Shown in pieces: positions 46,479-55,189 of a stretch of 64,000 nucleotides of DNA. The first letter of the stretch is position 1. Every line of letters begins with the position of its first letter. The notes under the pieces are model-generated. The model made no database searches. It was not told the DNA's origin and was given only the letters and a program-made list of their open reading frames with translations. This stretch comes from CAZPXZ01 sp965221505 (GTDB lineage: Bacteria; Pseudomonadota; Alphaproteobacteria; Rhodobacterales; CAZPXZ01): assembly GCA_965221505.1 (NCBI GenBank), contig CBDCSI010000002.1, forward strand, positions 1,685,872 through 1,749,871, in the 5' to 3' direction. The position numbers were made by a program, and so were the translations under genes.

Positions 46479-47671
46479 GACGGTTCTCCCTTCTGTCGTA
46501 CGGCCCGTGGATCGAGCCATAACCGGTTATGCGTGAAGATCGCGGGGGTTCCGCCGGTGTGGACGAAGACCACGATCTCGTCGGGCGCGTGTTCGCCCTG
46601 CAGGATGCGGGCGATCATGCCGGCGGCGGCCTTGCCGGTGTAGACCGGGTCGAGGACGATTCCCTCGGTCCGGGCGAACAGCCGGACGGCTTCGTTGCCC
46701 GCCCGGCTCGGGACGCCGTAGGCTTCGCCGACATGAGTCGCGTCGTTCAGGATTTCGTGCGGGTCGACGGTCAGGTCGAGGCCGAGCGTCCGCGCCGCGC
46801 GAGAGGCGATCGCCGCGCAGCGCGGCGGCACGTCGAACTCGGCGGTGGCGGTGACGCCCCGGACGCGGAATCCGCCGAGCAGCTTCTGCGCGAGCACCTG
46901 TCCCGCCTGTCCCTTGCCGGAGGAGGACATGTAGAGGCAGTCGGGCGAGAGTCCCCGCTCCGCCAGCGCGTCCACGATCTCGCAGGCGCTCTCCAAATAG
47001 GCGATGGCCGAGGCCTCGTCGAACATCGGAATGTCGTTCAGGAGGCACGGGGTCCGACCGGCGGCGCGGAGCTCCGCCATGGCTTCCCGGCTCATGCGAG
47101 CCTGTTCCTCGCGCGTCGAAGCGAAGCGAATCTCGGCGCCGAGAAGGCGGTCGACCAGCAGGTTGCCCTGAAACTCGTCCGGCTCGGACCCTTCGAGCAC
47201 CAGAACCGTGTCCATGCCGAGGCGGTTGCAGCAGCCGGCGGTCTGGCGGGCGGAGTTCGACTGCTGGTCGAGCTCCATGACGATCGCGTCGGCGCCGGCG
47301 GCCTGCGCGGCCGCGAGGCGGAACTCCAGGTTGCGGGTCTTGTTGCCGCCGAAGGCGACGCCGGTCAGATCGTCCCGCTTGACGAAGATTCGCGGCCCGC
47401 CCAGCTCCTCCGAGAGACGCTTCGCCTCCTGAAGCGGCGTCGGAAGGCAGGCCAGCTCGACGCGCGGAATGCGGGACGTGACCGCGCGGATCGCGGCGGT
47501 CGTCCGGGGGAGGTCCGGTGCGGTAGAGCCGGGGACCTGGCGCTCAGGCGGCGGAGCGGCCTTGTTGCCGTTCGGGTCTCGGGGGCGGTCGGAGCCGTCG
47601 GCGCGGCCGCAGTCGGCGCCGGGAGTGCGGCGGGGGTCGACGGGTTGCGGATCGGACCGGGATACGGGCAC
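46475..47671 (-). CDS. PLP-dependent D-cysteine desulfhydrase / ACC deaminase family enzyme
   Basis: A 398-residue fold type II PLP enzyme. FVKRDDLTGVAFGGNKTRNLEF carries the PLP lysine (GGNKTR), SSSGKGQAGQVLAQKLLG the phosphate-binding region, and HTGGTPAIFTHNRLW the C-terminus. Members cleave D-cysteine to pyruvate, sulfide and ammonia, or deaminate ACC. The family start corresponds to RIPRVELACLPTPLQEAKRL at about residue 67. The 60-odd residues before it are Pro/Arg/Asp/Gly rich, and no in-frame ATG, GTG or TTG lies between. Either an extension is real or a rare start is used. First gene of the peptide-type importer operon. Confidence 0.85.
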   Translation of the reverse strand: MPVSRSDPQPVDPRRTPGADCGRADGSDRPRDPNGNKAAPPPERQVPGSTAPDLPRTTAAIRAVTSRIPRVELACLPTPLQEAKRLSEELGGPRIFVKRDDLTGVAFGGNKTRNLEFRLAAAQAAGADAIVMELDQQSNSARQTAGCCNRLGMDTVLVLEGSEPDEFQGNLLVDRLLGAEIRFASTREEQARMSREAMAELRAAGRTPCLLNDIPMFDEASAIAYLESACEIVDALAERGLSPDCLYMSSSGKGQAGQVLAQKLLGGFRVRGVTATAEFDVPPRCAAIASRAARTLGLDLTVDPHEILNDATHVGEAYGVPSRAGNEAVRLFARTEGIVLDPVYTGKAAAGMIARILQGEHAPDEIVVFVHTGGTPAIFTHNRLWLDPRAVRQKGEPS

Positions 47672-47894
47672 AGTCGAGGAACGCTTCAGGGCAGACTGAA
47701 GTCATGGTAGGGAAGACGCGGGCGCGTGTCATCCCGCTGCGGGGCGAAAGCGTCGAGCGGTATGATGGCGCCGGGGGCATGCGGCGTGCCGTCTACGGGG
47801 GGCCCGGTTCCGGACGAGCTCGCTGCCGGTCCGGTTGCGCCGGAGCGCCGCGGCGGGAGCGAGCCTCGAGGGACCGCGCGAAAAGGGGGCAGCC

Positions 47895-49520
47895 ATGAAC
47901 GCGTCTCGACGAAAATTCTGGGGCTGGGGCTTCGAGTCGGAGACGCTCTCCGAGGCGGAGGCGGCGCGGATCGCGAACCGCGTGGCGTCGCTCACCGGCC
48001 TGACGCCGGGCCCGTATCGTGCGCCGCCGTCGCTCGACGAGCTGGACCTGCCGCCTTCGCGAATCGCGCCGCCAGAATCCCTCGCCGGGCTCTGCCGGGA
48101 CGACGACTACAGCCGCGCCGGCCACGCCTACGGCAAGTCGTATCCGGACTACGTTCGCGCCTGGCGGCGGGATTTTCGCGCAGCGCCGGACGTCGTGGCG
48201 TATCCCGAGCGGGAGGAGGACGTCCTGTCGCTTCTCGACTGGGCGGGGAACGCAGGAATAGCCGTCATCCCCTACGGCGCCGGCTCCAGCGTGGTCGGCG
48301 GCGTCGAGCCCATCGTCGGCGACGGATACGCCGGCGCGTTGACGATCGACCTCTGCCGGCTGGACAAGGTGGCGGAGATCGACCGGGAATCGCGCGCGGC
48401 CTGCATCGAGGCCGGCGTATACGGGCCCGCCCTCGAAGCGCAGCTGAAGCCGGCCGGGCTGACGCTTCGGCACTTTCCGCAATCCTTCGCCTTCTCCACG
48501 CTCGGCGGCTGGATCGCCACCCGTTCCGGCGGGCATTACGCGACGCTCTTCACCCATATCGACGAGTTCGTCGAGAGCCTGCGCGTCGCGACCCCCGAGG
48601 GAATGCTGGAGACTCGCCGGCTGCCGGGCTCGGGCGCGGGGCCGAGCCCCGACCGGATGTTTATCGGCTCGGAAGGGGCTCTCGGGATTATCGTCCGGGC
48701 GTGGATGCGGCTGCAGGACCGGCCCGTCCGCCGCGCGTCGGTCGCGCTGCAGTTCCGGGAGTTCGCGGCGGCCGCCGCCGCGCTTCGCGCGGTCGGACAG
48801 GCGGGTCTCTGGCCGACCAATCTCCGTCTGGTGGACAAGCGGGAGGCGCAGCTCGCCGGCGCCGGAGACGGGAGCCTCCATCTTGCGGTGCTCGCGTTCG
48901 AGAGCGCAGACGGTCCGGTCGACGCCTGGATGCGACGGGCGCTCGAGTGCATGGAAGACCATGGGGCGCTCTACGACCGCGACTCCGGCGCGGGAGACCG
49001 CGACCCGCTGGCGGACGCCTGGCGCGAGGCCTTCATCCGGGCGCCCTACGCTCGCGAAGCTCTGATCGCGCAGGGTCTCCTGCACGACACCTTCGAGACG
49101 GCGATTACCTGGGACCGGTTCGAGGCGCTGCACGAGACCGTGAAGGCGGCGACCGAGGACGCGATTCGGCGCGCAACCGGCGCGCCCGGACACGTGACCT
49201 GCCGCATCACTCACGTCTATCCGGACGGCCCGGCGCCGTATTACACCTTTCACGCGAAGCCGACCCCGGGCGCGGAGATCGAGCAGTGGCAGGAGATCAA
49301 GACGGCCGCCTCGGAGGCGCTCGTCGAGGCCGGCGGAACGATCACGCATCACCATGCCGTCGGGCGGGATCACATGCCGTGGTACGCGGTCCAGCGACCG
49401 GCGCTCTTCGGCGCGACGCTCGGCGCCGCCAAGCGGGCGCTCGACCCGGACGGGATCCTGAATCCGGGCGTGTTGTTGCCGCCCGCGATACGGGCGCCGG
49501 CCGGAGAAGGGCGCGAGTGA
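47895..49520 (+). CDS. FAD-binding oxidase (VAO/AGPS-like)
   Basis: A 541-residue flavoenzyme of the VAO/PCMH family, closest in motif to alkyldihydroxyacetonephosphate synthase. The FAD pyrophosphate loop is VIPYGAGSSVVGGVEP, FSTLGGWIATRSGGHYATLFTHIDE is the second FAD contact, and FIGSEGALGIIVRAWMR the third. The C-terminal HHHAVGRDHMPWYAVQRP is typical of AGPS-like proteins, which act on acyl-DHAP or on hydroxy acids. The ATG at 47895 gives MNASRRKFWGWGFE. Divergent from the PLP enzyme. A pseudogene start overlaps its stop by four bases. Confidence 0.88.
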   Translation: MNASRRKFWGWGFESETLSEAEAARIANRVASLTGLTPGPYRAPPSLDELDLPPSRIAPPESLAGLCRDDDYSRAGHAYGKSYPDYVRAWRRDFRAAPDVVAYPEREEDVLSLLDWAGNAGIAVIPYGAGSSVVGGVEPIVGDGYAGALTIDLCRLDKVAEIDRESRAACIEAGVYGPALEAQLKPAGLTLRHFPQSFAFSTLGGWIATRSGGHYATLFTHIDEFVESLRVATPEGMLETRRLPGSGAGPSPDRMFIGSEGALGIIVRAWMRLQDRPVRRASVALQFREFAAAAAALRAVGQAGLWPTNLRLVDKREAQLAGAGDGSLHLAVLAFESADGPVDAWMRRALECMEDHGALYDRDSGAGDRDPLADAWREAFIRAPYAREALIAQGLLHDTFETAITWDRFEALHETVKAATEDAIRRATGAPGHVTCRITHVYPDGPAPYYTFHAKPTPGAEIEQWQEIKTAASEALVEAGGTITHHHAVGRDHMPWYAVQRPALFGATLGAAKRALDPDGILNPGVLLPPAIRAPAGEGRE

Positions 49521-50449
49521 CGGCGGAGCTCGCGCGACCCGCCCATGCCGAGCTCCTGACGGACCGGTTCGAGGAGAGTCTCGACTTCTTCGAGCGGGCC
49601 TACGGTCTCACCATGGCCGAGCGGGACGGATCGAGCGCCTGGCTTCGCGTTTGAGACGATCGCGAGCGTCGCTCGCCGAAGCTCGCCTGGCATTCGACGA
49701 CCGGCATGGGCCATGTCGGGCCGCCTCGGCGGAAGCGCTCGAGGCGCGCGCGGCCGCGATCGAGGCGAGCGGACACGAGGCGCATGGGTGGGTCGACGAC
49801 GATCCGGTCACGGTCCCGCCTTCCGGTTCTCCGACCCGTTCGGGCGCGTCTTCGAGATCTGCCGGGAGACCTGCCGCTACCGGGCGCCGGAAGCGGAACG
49901 GCCGGCGCTCGAGAATCTCGCCCAGCGGTGTCGCGGGTGCGGATGCTGTCTGCGGCGGATCGACCGCGCGAACCCGCTCGCGGGGGACGCGGACGCGGTT
50001 CGCCGCTTCGCGCAGACCTGCCTCGGCTCCCGGATGAGCGAGACGATCCGGCTCGACGACGGCCGCCTCGGCGGCTGCCGGTTCGCCGTCAAGAACGAGA
50101 CCTGCGACCTGGCCTGAACGGAGGAGCGCGGCGGCGGTCGCGGTCGGGTTCGCCACCTGACCTGCGCCGCGGACCGGCGCGAGCATGTCCTCCGTGCGGC
50201 GGAAGTCCTCCTCGAAAACGGCGCGCATTTCGAGACCGGCCCGCACGAGCGCGCCGTCCAGGGCAGGTTCTTCCTCTACGTCCGAGAGCCGTCCGGCAAC
50301 CGGGCGGAGCCGGGGAATTACGGGGCGCAGCCGCTCCTGGCGCCGGACGGGGAACCTGTGGTCCGGACCGAGGCCGAACGCCGGAATGGGGGTTGCAGAC
50401 GATCGAGAGCTTCCGTACCCACGGCACGCCGCCTGTCCGGGGGGCCTGA
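49517..50449 (+). pseudogene. Decayed catechol 2,3-dioxygenase (VOC-family extradiol dioxygenase)
   Basis: Reading across frames recovers a full-length catechol 2,3-dioxygenase. It opens with LARPAHAELLTDRFEESLDF and ends in WLRV at a TGA (49652). It then continues as TTGMGHV, then AEALEARAAAIEASGHEAHG in a second frame, then GPAFRFSDPFGRVFEICRET in a third. LLENGAHFETGPHERAVQGR and FRTHGTPPVRGA finish it at 50449. There is at least one stop and there are several frameshifts, so it is not functional. The GTG overlaps the FAD oxidase stop, so the two were once a translationally coupled aromatic-catabolism pair. Confidence 0.85.
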
Positions 50450-51145
50450 GCGCTGCGATCGCCGATACCGCAAGAGGGTGCCGAAGCGCCCGGTCGGACG
50501 GTCTGTGCCGGTCTCGTCGAAGCGGGCGCCTTCGGGCAGGGCCTCGACGATTCGCGTTCCGCCGAACGTCGGCCGAAGCCGGCAGCGACGGTCGAGTCGC
50601 CGGTTCGGTCCTTCCGCGCAGGTCTACGGCGCGCCCTCGTAACGCGTTGATTTTATTGAAGCATTCAGCAGGAGGGAACGCTTCGGCAATCGGCCGGCTC
50701 GCTCTCCCGTTCGCCGCGCAAGGGATCCGTCGCTTCGGCTTGAGAGGAGCGTTCCGGCCGGTTCGACGCGCTCGCGATCCGACGATAGGATGACCGGGTC
50801 GGCCCCGGCGAAAGCGAATTGCCTGCGGAGAAATTATGGCGACTACGGCAGCGATGTCCGTCAGGCGAGTTTCCCGAGTTACGGCCGGGCCTGAAGAGGT
50901 GGGCTTTCGGTTTCGACCATCGCGATATTCGGAAAACGGTATTCGCGAACTGACGAAGGCGTAGCCGCTGGCCTTTGCGAATCCGCTGGCCCGGATGTAG
51001 CGATCGCGACGATCTGCCGGATCGGTTGCGACGCAAAAACTAAGTAGACCGCCAGATTATCTGGCCGGTCGACGCTTCTCCATCTCTTCAACGCCGTGTT
51101 GCCCGCATGCGAATCACGGCTAGAATGCTGACACGGATATGCCCC
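50450..51145. other. Gap after the dioxygenase pseudogene, no gene recognised
   Basis: A 696-base stretch. The frames present are compositional. A small AT-richer patch lies at about 50640-50670 and another at about 50810-51060, probably holding the promoter of the coiled-coil gene. No RNA gene was identified. Confidence 0.45.
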
Positions 51146-51664
51146 ATGGCCACATTGCAACTCGACAACCCTTCCCGCAGGCACTTTCTCGGCCTGACCA
51201 GCGACGGGATTGCCATCATCGTCGGAATCGCGGGAATCATCGCCGTGATTTACGCAAGTTACGATCGGATCAGTAGCCTGGAAGACAGGACCTACGCTGA
51301 CATGGTAAGGCTGGAAGACAACCGTCGCGCCGACAATGCGAAGCTGGAGGAAAGCCTCGCGAGGCTGGAAGACGGCCTCCGCGCAGACATTTCGAGATTG
51401 GAGAATAGCAATCGCGCAGAGAACGCGAAGCTGGAGGACAGGCTCGCGAAGCTGGAAGACAGTCTTCGCGCCGATATTGCGAAGCTGGAGGAGAGCCTTC
51501 GCGCCGAGATCGACGCCACGGAGAGCACCCTTCGTTCCGAGATCACCGAAATCCGAAGTATCCTTCAGGATCCGCTGCTGGACCACGAACGGAGAATCGC
51601 GCGACTCGAGACCTCGGGCGGCGAGCCGGCGGAGGAGCCGGACGACAAAGCCGGAATCGACTGA
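51146..51664 (+). CDS. Membrane-anchored coiled-coil protein with tandem 11/22-residue repeats
   Basis: A 172-residue protein. After SRRHFLGLTSDG comes one hydrophobic segment (IAIIVGIAGIIAVIYASY, about 24-41), then about 105 residues of uninterrupted coiled coil built from repeats such as KLEESLARLEDGLRADISRL and KLEDSLRADIAKLEESLRAE. The Leu-Glu-Asp/Glu pattern returns about every 11 residues. It ends in an acidic tail (GGEPAEEPDDKAGID). An upstream ATG at 51107 would add 13 residues. The repeats are also visible as near-repeats in the DNA, so slippage may vary the length. No function is assigned. Confidence 0.75.
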   Translation: MATLQLDNPSRRHFLGLTSDGIAIIVGIAGIIAVIYASYDRISSLEDRTYADMVRLEDNRRADNAKLEESLARLEDGLRADISRLENSNRAENAKLEDRLAKLEDSLRADIAKLEESLRAEIDATESTLRSEITEIRSILQDPLLDHERRIARLETSGGEPAEEPDDKAGID

Positions 51665-52070
51665 CCCGGCAAGCGAATCCGCGCTGGCGACCGCCGCCTG
51701 ACGAACCGGACGCCCTCCGTGCACCCCTTACCGTAGTCTCTCGACGTGCGGAGGGATGCCCCCTCTCTTCCGGTTGTCCTCCCGGTGCCGGGCCGACTCC
51801 CGTTCGGTAGCGACCGTTTCGGCCCGCAACCGGGTCGGTCGCCTACGGCCTCGCCCGACCGGTACGGGGTTTCTGCGGTTCGGGGTTGCGAAACCGCCCT
51901 ACGGCGGAGCGCCCTCCGGCCCTCGCACCGAACCGTTCGGTCTCGGCGCAGCGCCGACGCTGCCGGAGAAAGGCCGCTTCCGGGTTGCGGCCGCGGACGC
52001 GCGCCCGGCGGGTCAGGCCGGGGCGCTGCCCGGTCGGGCGGCTTTCCTCGCGCAGCGCTCCGTCGGCCGG
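51665..52070. other. Gap between convergent genes, no gene recognised
   Basis: A 406-base stretch between the coiled-coil gene and the TAXI receptor gene, which converge here. Frames are compositional. Short GC inverted repeats occur but no clear terminator with a T-run. Confidence 0.45.
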
Positions 52071-53045
52071 CTACAACGCGCCGATTTCCGCGTAGTAGCG
52101 CGCCGCGCCCGGATGAAGCTCGATGGTGCCCTGCTTTCTGGCCGCATAGGCCGGGTCGAGGACCTTGGCCCAGGGAGCGTCGGTCGTGAGGCTGTCGAGG
52201 TTCTCCCAGAACGCCCGCGTCATACGGTATACGGTCTCCTCGTCGATGTCGGCGCGGACGCCGATCCCGACCGACGTGTCGTTCGACATCACCGGCCCCT
52301 CGTTCACCTGGTTCTCGTAGAGCCCGGCCGGGATCTCCGCACGCTGGCGGAACTGCCCGAGAAACTTGTCGACGGCCTCGCCCTCGTGGCTCTCGGGGCC
52401 GATGAAGCGCACCGTCTCGGTCTCGGTGAACTGGATGAACTGCTGGCACGGGTCGATGCAGCCGTTTACGTACATGTCGATCTTGCCGTCGAGGAAGGCC
52501 TGAAACCCGGTCTGCCAGTTGGCCTTGATGGCGTCGTAGTCCTCGCCGGCGACGAGGCCGGTGGTGGCCGCGATCCAGTTCTTCGCCGCGTTGAAGGCGC
52601 CGCCGCCCTGCGGGCCGAGAAACACCGTCGCCCCCTCGATGTCGTCGAGAACCCGGATGTCGCTGTCGCCCCGGACGGCGAAGTGATACTGGCCGTACGG
52701 GAACCACATCAGGAGCTGCACGTTCGGCGCCAGCTCCGGCGCCTCCGGCTCCTTCGCGTACATCGCCCGGCCGTTCGTCATCAGGATATGGATGGTCGGG
52801 GACACCATGGACATGTCCAGGTTGCCGCGGCCGACTTCGAGCATGTGGAGCGTCGCCGCGCCCCCGGACGCCACCTCGACGGCCACGTCGTCGAGATTGT
52901 CGGTCACCACGTTGGCGAAGGCCGCCATGGTGATCGCCTGACCGAGGCTCGGCGCGATGGTCTGCATCTTGAAGATCCTCTCTTCCGCGACGGCGGAAGT
53001 CGCGAGGACCGCAGCGGCCAGGGCGGCCGGGATACGGAATTTCAT
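52071..53045 (-). CDS. TAXI-family TRAP transporter solute-binding protein
   Basis: A 324-residue periplasmic receptor with a signal peptide (MKFRIPAALAAAVLATSAVA). Typical TAXI features are the SLGQAITMAAFANVV start, GNLDMSMVSPTIH, VFLGPQGGGAFNAAKNWIAA, then MYVNGCIDPCQQFIQFTET. The start overlaps the permease stop (ATGA) after AAGGAGGAAAGACC. TAXI systems import organic anions using an ion gradient. The ligand is unknown, and the sulfatase/phosphonate-type hydrolase in the operon suggests an ester product or substrate. Confidence 0.9.
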   Translation of the reverse strand: MKFRIPAALAAAVLATSAVAEERIFKMQTIAPSLGQAITMAAFANVVTDNLDDVAVEVASGGAATLHMLEVGRGNLDMSMVSPTIHILMTNGRAMYAKEPEAPELAPNVQLLMWFPYGQYHFAVRGDSDIRVLDDIEGATVFLGPQGGGAFNAAKNWIAATTGLVAGEDYDAIKANWQTGFQAFLDGKIDMYVNGCIDPCQQFIQFTETETVRFIGPESHEGEAVDKFLGQFRQRAEIPAGLYENQVNEGPVMSNDTSVGIGVRADIDEETVYRMTRAFWENLDSLTTDAPWAKVLDPAYAARKQGTIELHPGAARYYAEIGAL

Positions 53046-55189
53046 GGTCTTTCCTCCTTGGATTGCGAGGGTTCCCGGGAGTCGGCCCGCGATTCGCGCC
53101 GGTGCGAGAACGCGTGCCAGGCGATCGTCAGAAGCGCCGCCGCCAGCGCAGGCGCCGCTACCGTACTCTCCGGCGCCAGGGCAAGAAACCCGAGCGCCGC
53201 GCGGGCGATTCGCTCGACCGCCCCCAGCCTCGCCCGGTCGTGCCCGGCCAGGGCGGATGCCAGGCACCACATGGCGACGGCGAAGGCGAGCACGATCCAG
53301 AAGAACTCGCTCCATGCGATCCCGGCGACGTCGGGCATCGTGGCGCTGTCGGGGGCGTCGGCGCCGAACCAGACGAACAGGACCTGGAGCTTGTAGAGAA
53401 CGGCGGGGTGGAGGACGAACACGAAGGGGATGAGAAATCCGGCGAAGCCGATGCGGGCCGCCTCGAAACCCGTGCGGATCGGGCTCGCGCCGGCGATCGG
53501 GGCGGCGGCGAACGCGGCGAGGGCGACCGGGGGCGTCACGGTCGACATCACGGCGAAGAAGACCACGAAAAGGTGCAACGTCAGGGTCGGGACTCCCGGG
53601 ACGTCGATGCCGGAGCTGAGCGCGACGACGATGACGAAGTAGGTGGCGCCGGGCGGAAGGCCCATGCCGAGGACGATCGATCCGAGCGCGACGAGGACGA
53701 GCGCCAGGGCCTGCGGCCCCTCGGCGAGCTGGGTCAAGAGGAGGGCGAGCCGACCGGAGAACCCGGAGACCTGGATCAGCCCGACGATCAGGCCGATCGC
53801 GGCGACGACGACGACGATGGAGGCCGCCATCCGGCCGGCTTCGGCGAACGCGCGCCAGAGCCTGGAGGCGGAACGAAACTCGGGAAAGAGCGCCAGCGAG
53901 GAGAGCAGGGCGGCGACGAACCCGTAGAAGCCCGCCTTGAGCACGGAGGGCTGCACGAAGAGAAAGTACGTAAGCGTGCAGAGCGGCACGACGAAGACCA
54001 GGCACTGGATCCGTTCGCCGCGGGTGAGCGGCGACCTCTTCTCGGCGGGAACGGTGCCGATCCCCCGCTTCCGCGCCTCGAAATACACGGTGAGAAAGGT
54101 GCCGAAGTAGTAGAAGGCAGCCGGCAGGATCGCAGCCACGACGATGTACCGGTATTCGAGGCCGATCTGGCCGGCGACGAAGAACGCGACGACGCCCATC
54201 ACCGGCGGCATGATCTGGCCCCCGGTGGAGGCTGCGGCCTCGACCGCGGCGGCGAAGGCCGGCCGGAAGCCGGACCGGCGGATCACCGGGATGGTCATGA
54301 CGCCGGTCGAGACCACGTTCGAGATCGCGGCGCCCGAGAGGGTTCCGAAGAGCGCCGAACTCGCCACCGCCGCATGGGCGGCGCCGCCGACCAGTCCGCC
54401 CGTCAGGCGGTTGGCGATCTTCATCAGGAGTCCGCCGGCGCCAGACGACATCATCACCGCGCCGAAGACGACGAAGATCAGGACGTTGCCGGAGACGACC
54501 TGCAGGGGTTGTCCGAACATGCCGCCGGTCTGCGCCCAGAAATTCAGCACCATGGCGCGCAGGTTCTGCGCGGCGGTGGCTTCGGAACCGGCGAAGATCC
54601 CGGTCCATGCCGGCAGTTCGCCGCGCAGGAAGAAATACGCCACCCAGAACAGGCAGAAGGCCGTGATGAAGCCGCCGAAGAGGCGCCAGGTGAGATAGAG
54701 CGAAATCGCGGTGGCGACCGGAAACAGCGCGAAGTCCAGCGGTTGCGCGGATGGAAGGGCGCCGGCGTCCGTGGCGAAGAGCTTGGCCATCCAGAAGAGG
54801 AGCGAGACGCATGCGACAGCCGCCAGCGCCTGGTGAAGCCGTCGGGTGCGGGCGGCGCCGGGGAGGCCGAGCAGCGTGACGGCGAAGGCGAACAGGATCG
54901 GAAGGCCGAGGACCATGCCGGTCGGGAGGAGAACGGCGCGCTCGAGGGCGCGATAGCCGGCGCCGAGCCAGTGCGCCCGAACCAGCATGCGCCGGTCGCG
55001 GCGCGAGAGCTCCTCGAACCCCTCGGTCGTGTTCTCGATTACCCAGCGCACGAGCTCCGAGAGCGGGCCGGAGGCGGCGAAGAGCAGGATCGTGAGCGTG
55101 AATGCGACGGCGGCGATTTCGGCAATTCGGGAGGGAAGGCGAGACGCTGTAGGGTCGGGGCCGGCGGCGCCGGAAGTCGCGTCAGTCAC
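53042..55189 (-). CDS. TRAP transporter fused permease (4TM/12TM)
   Basis: A 715-residue inner-membrane protein that combines the small and large TRAP permease subunits, as is usual for TAXI systems. Early segments (VAFTLTILLFAASGPLSELV and on) form the small part. The large DctM-like part has PVMGVVAFFVAGQIGLEYRY, then GMGLPPGATYFVIVVALSS and PPVALAAFAAAPIAGASPIRTG. Translation begins at GTG, eight bases inside the sulfatase 3' end. Confidence 0.92.
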   Translation of the reverse strand: MTDATSGAAGPDPTASRLPSRIAEIAAVAFTLTILLFAASGPLSELVRWVIENTTEGFEELSRRDRRMLVRAHWLGAGYRALERAVLLPTGMVLGLPILFAFAVTLLGLPGAARTRRLHQALAAVACVSLLFWMAKLFATDAGALPSAQPLDFALFPVATAISLYLTWRLFGGFITAFCLFWVAYFFLRGELPAWTGIFAGSEATAAQNLRAMVLNFWAQTGGMFGQPLQVVSGNVLIFVVFGAVMMSSGAGGLLMKIANRLTGGLVGGAAHAAVASSALFGTLSGAAISNVVSTGVMTIPVIRRSGFRPAFAAAVEAAASTGGQIMPPVMGVVAFFVAGQIGLEYRYIVVAAILPAAFYYFGTFLTVYFEARKRGIGTVPAEKRSPLTRGERIQCLVFVVPLCTLTYFLFVQPSVLKAGFYGFVAALLSSLALFPEFRSASRLWRAFAEAGRMAASIVVVVAAIGLIVGLIQVSGFSGRLALLLTQLAEGPQALALVLVALGSIVLGMGLPPGATYFVIVVALSSGIDVPGVPTLTLHLFVVFFAVMSTVTPPVALAAFAAAPIAGASPIRTGFEAARIGFAGFLIPFVFVLHPAVLYKLQVLFVWFGADAPDSATMPDVAGIAWSEFFWIVLAFAVAMWCLASALAGHDRARLGAVERIARAALGFLALAPESTVAAPALAAALLTIAWHAFSHRRESRADSREPSQSKEERP

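Noticed and set aside
49706..50449. A 247-codon Arg-rich frame after the FAD oxidase
   Set aside because: The protein is compositional in most of its length. The same DNA read across frames gives catechol 2,3-dioxygenase, so it was called a pseudogene instead.
51340..51540. Tandem DNA repeats considered as a CRISPR array
   Set aside because: The repeats are in frame, differ from one another and encode a coiled coil. There are no constant-length spacers.
51292..51546. A minus-strand Ser/Arg-rich frame over the coiled-coil gene
   Set aside because: It is antisense to the repeat region and simply mirrors its periodicity.
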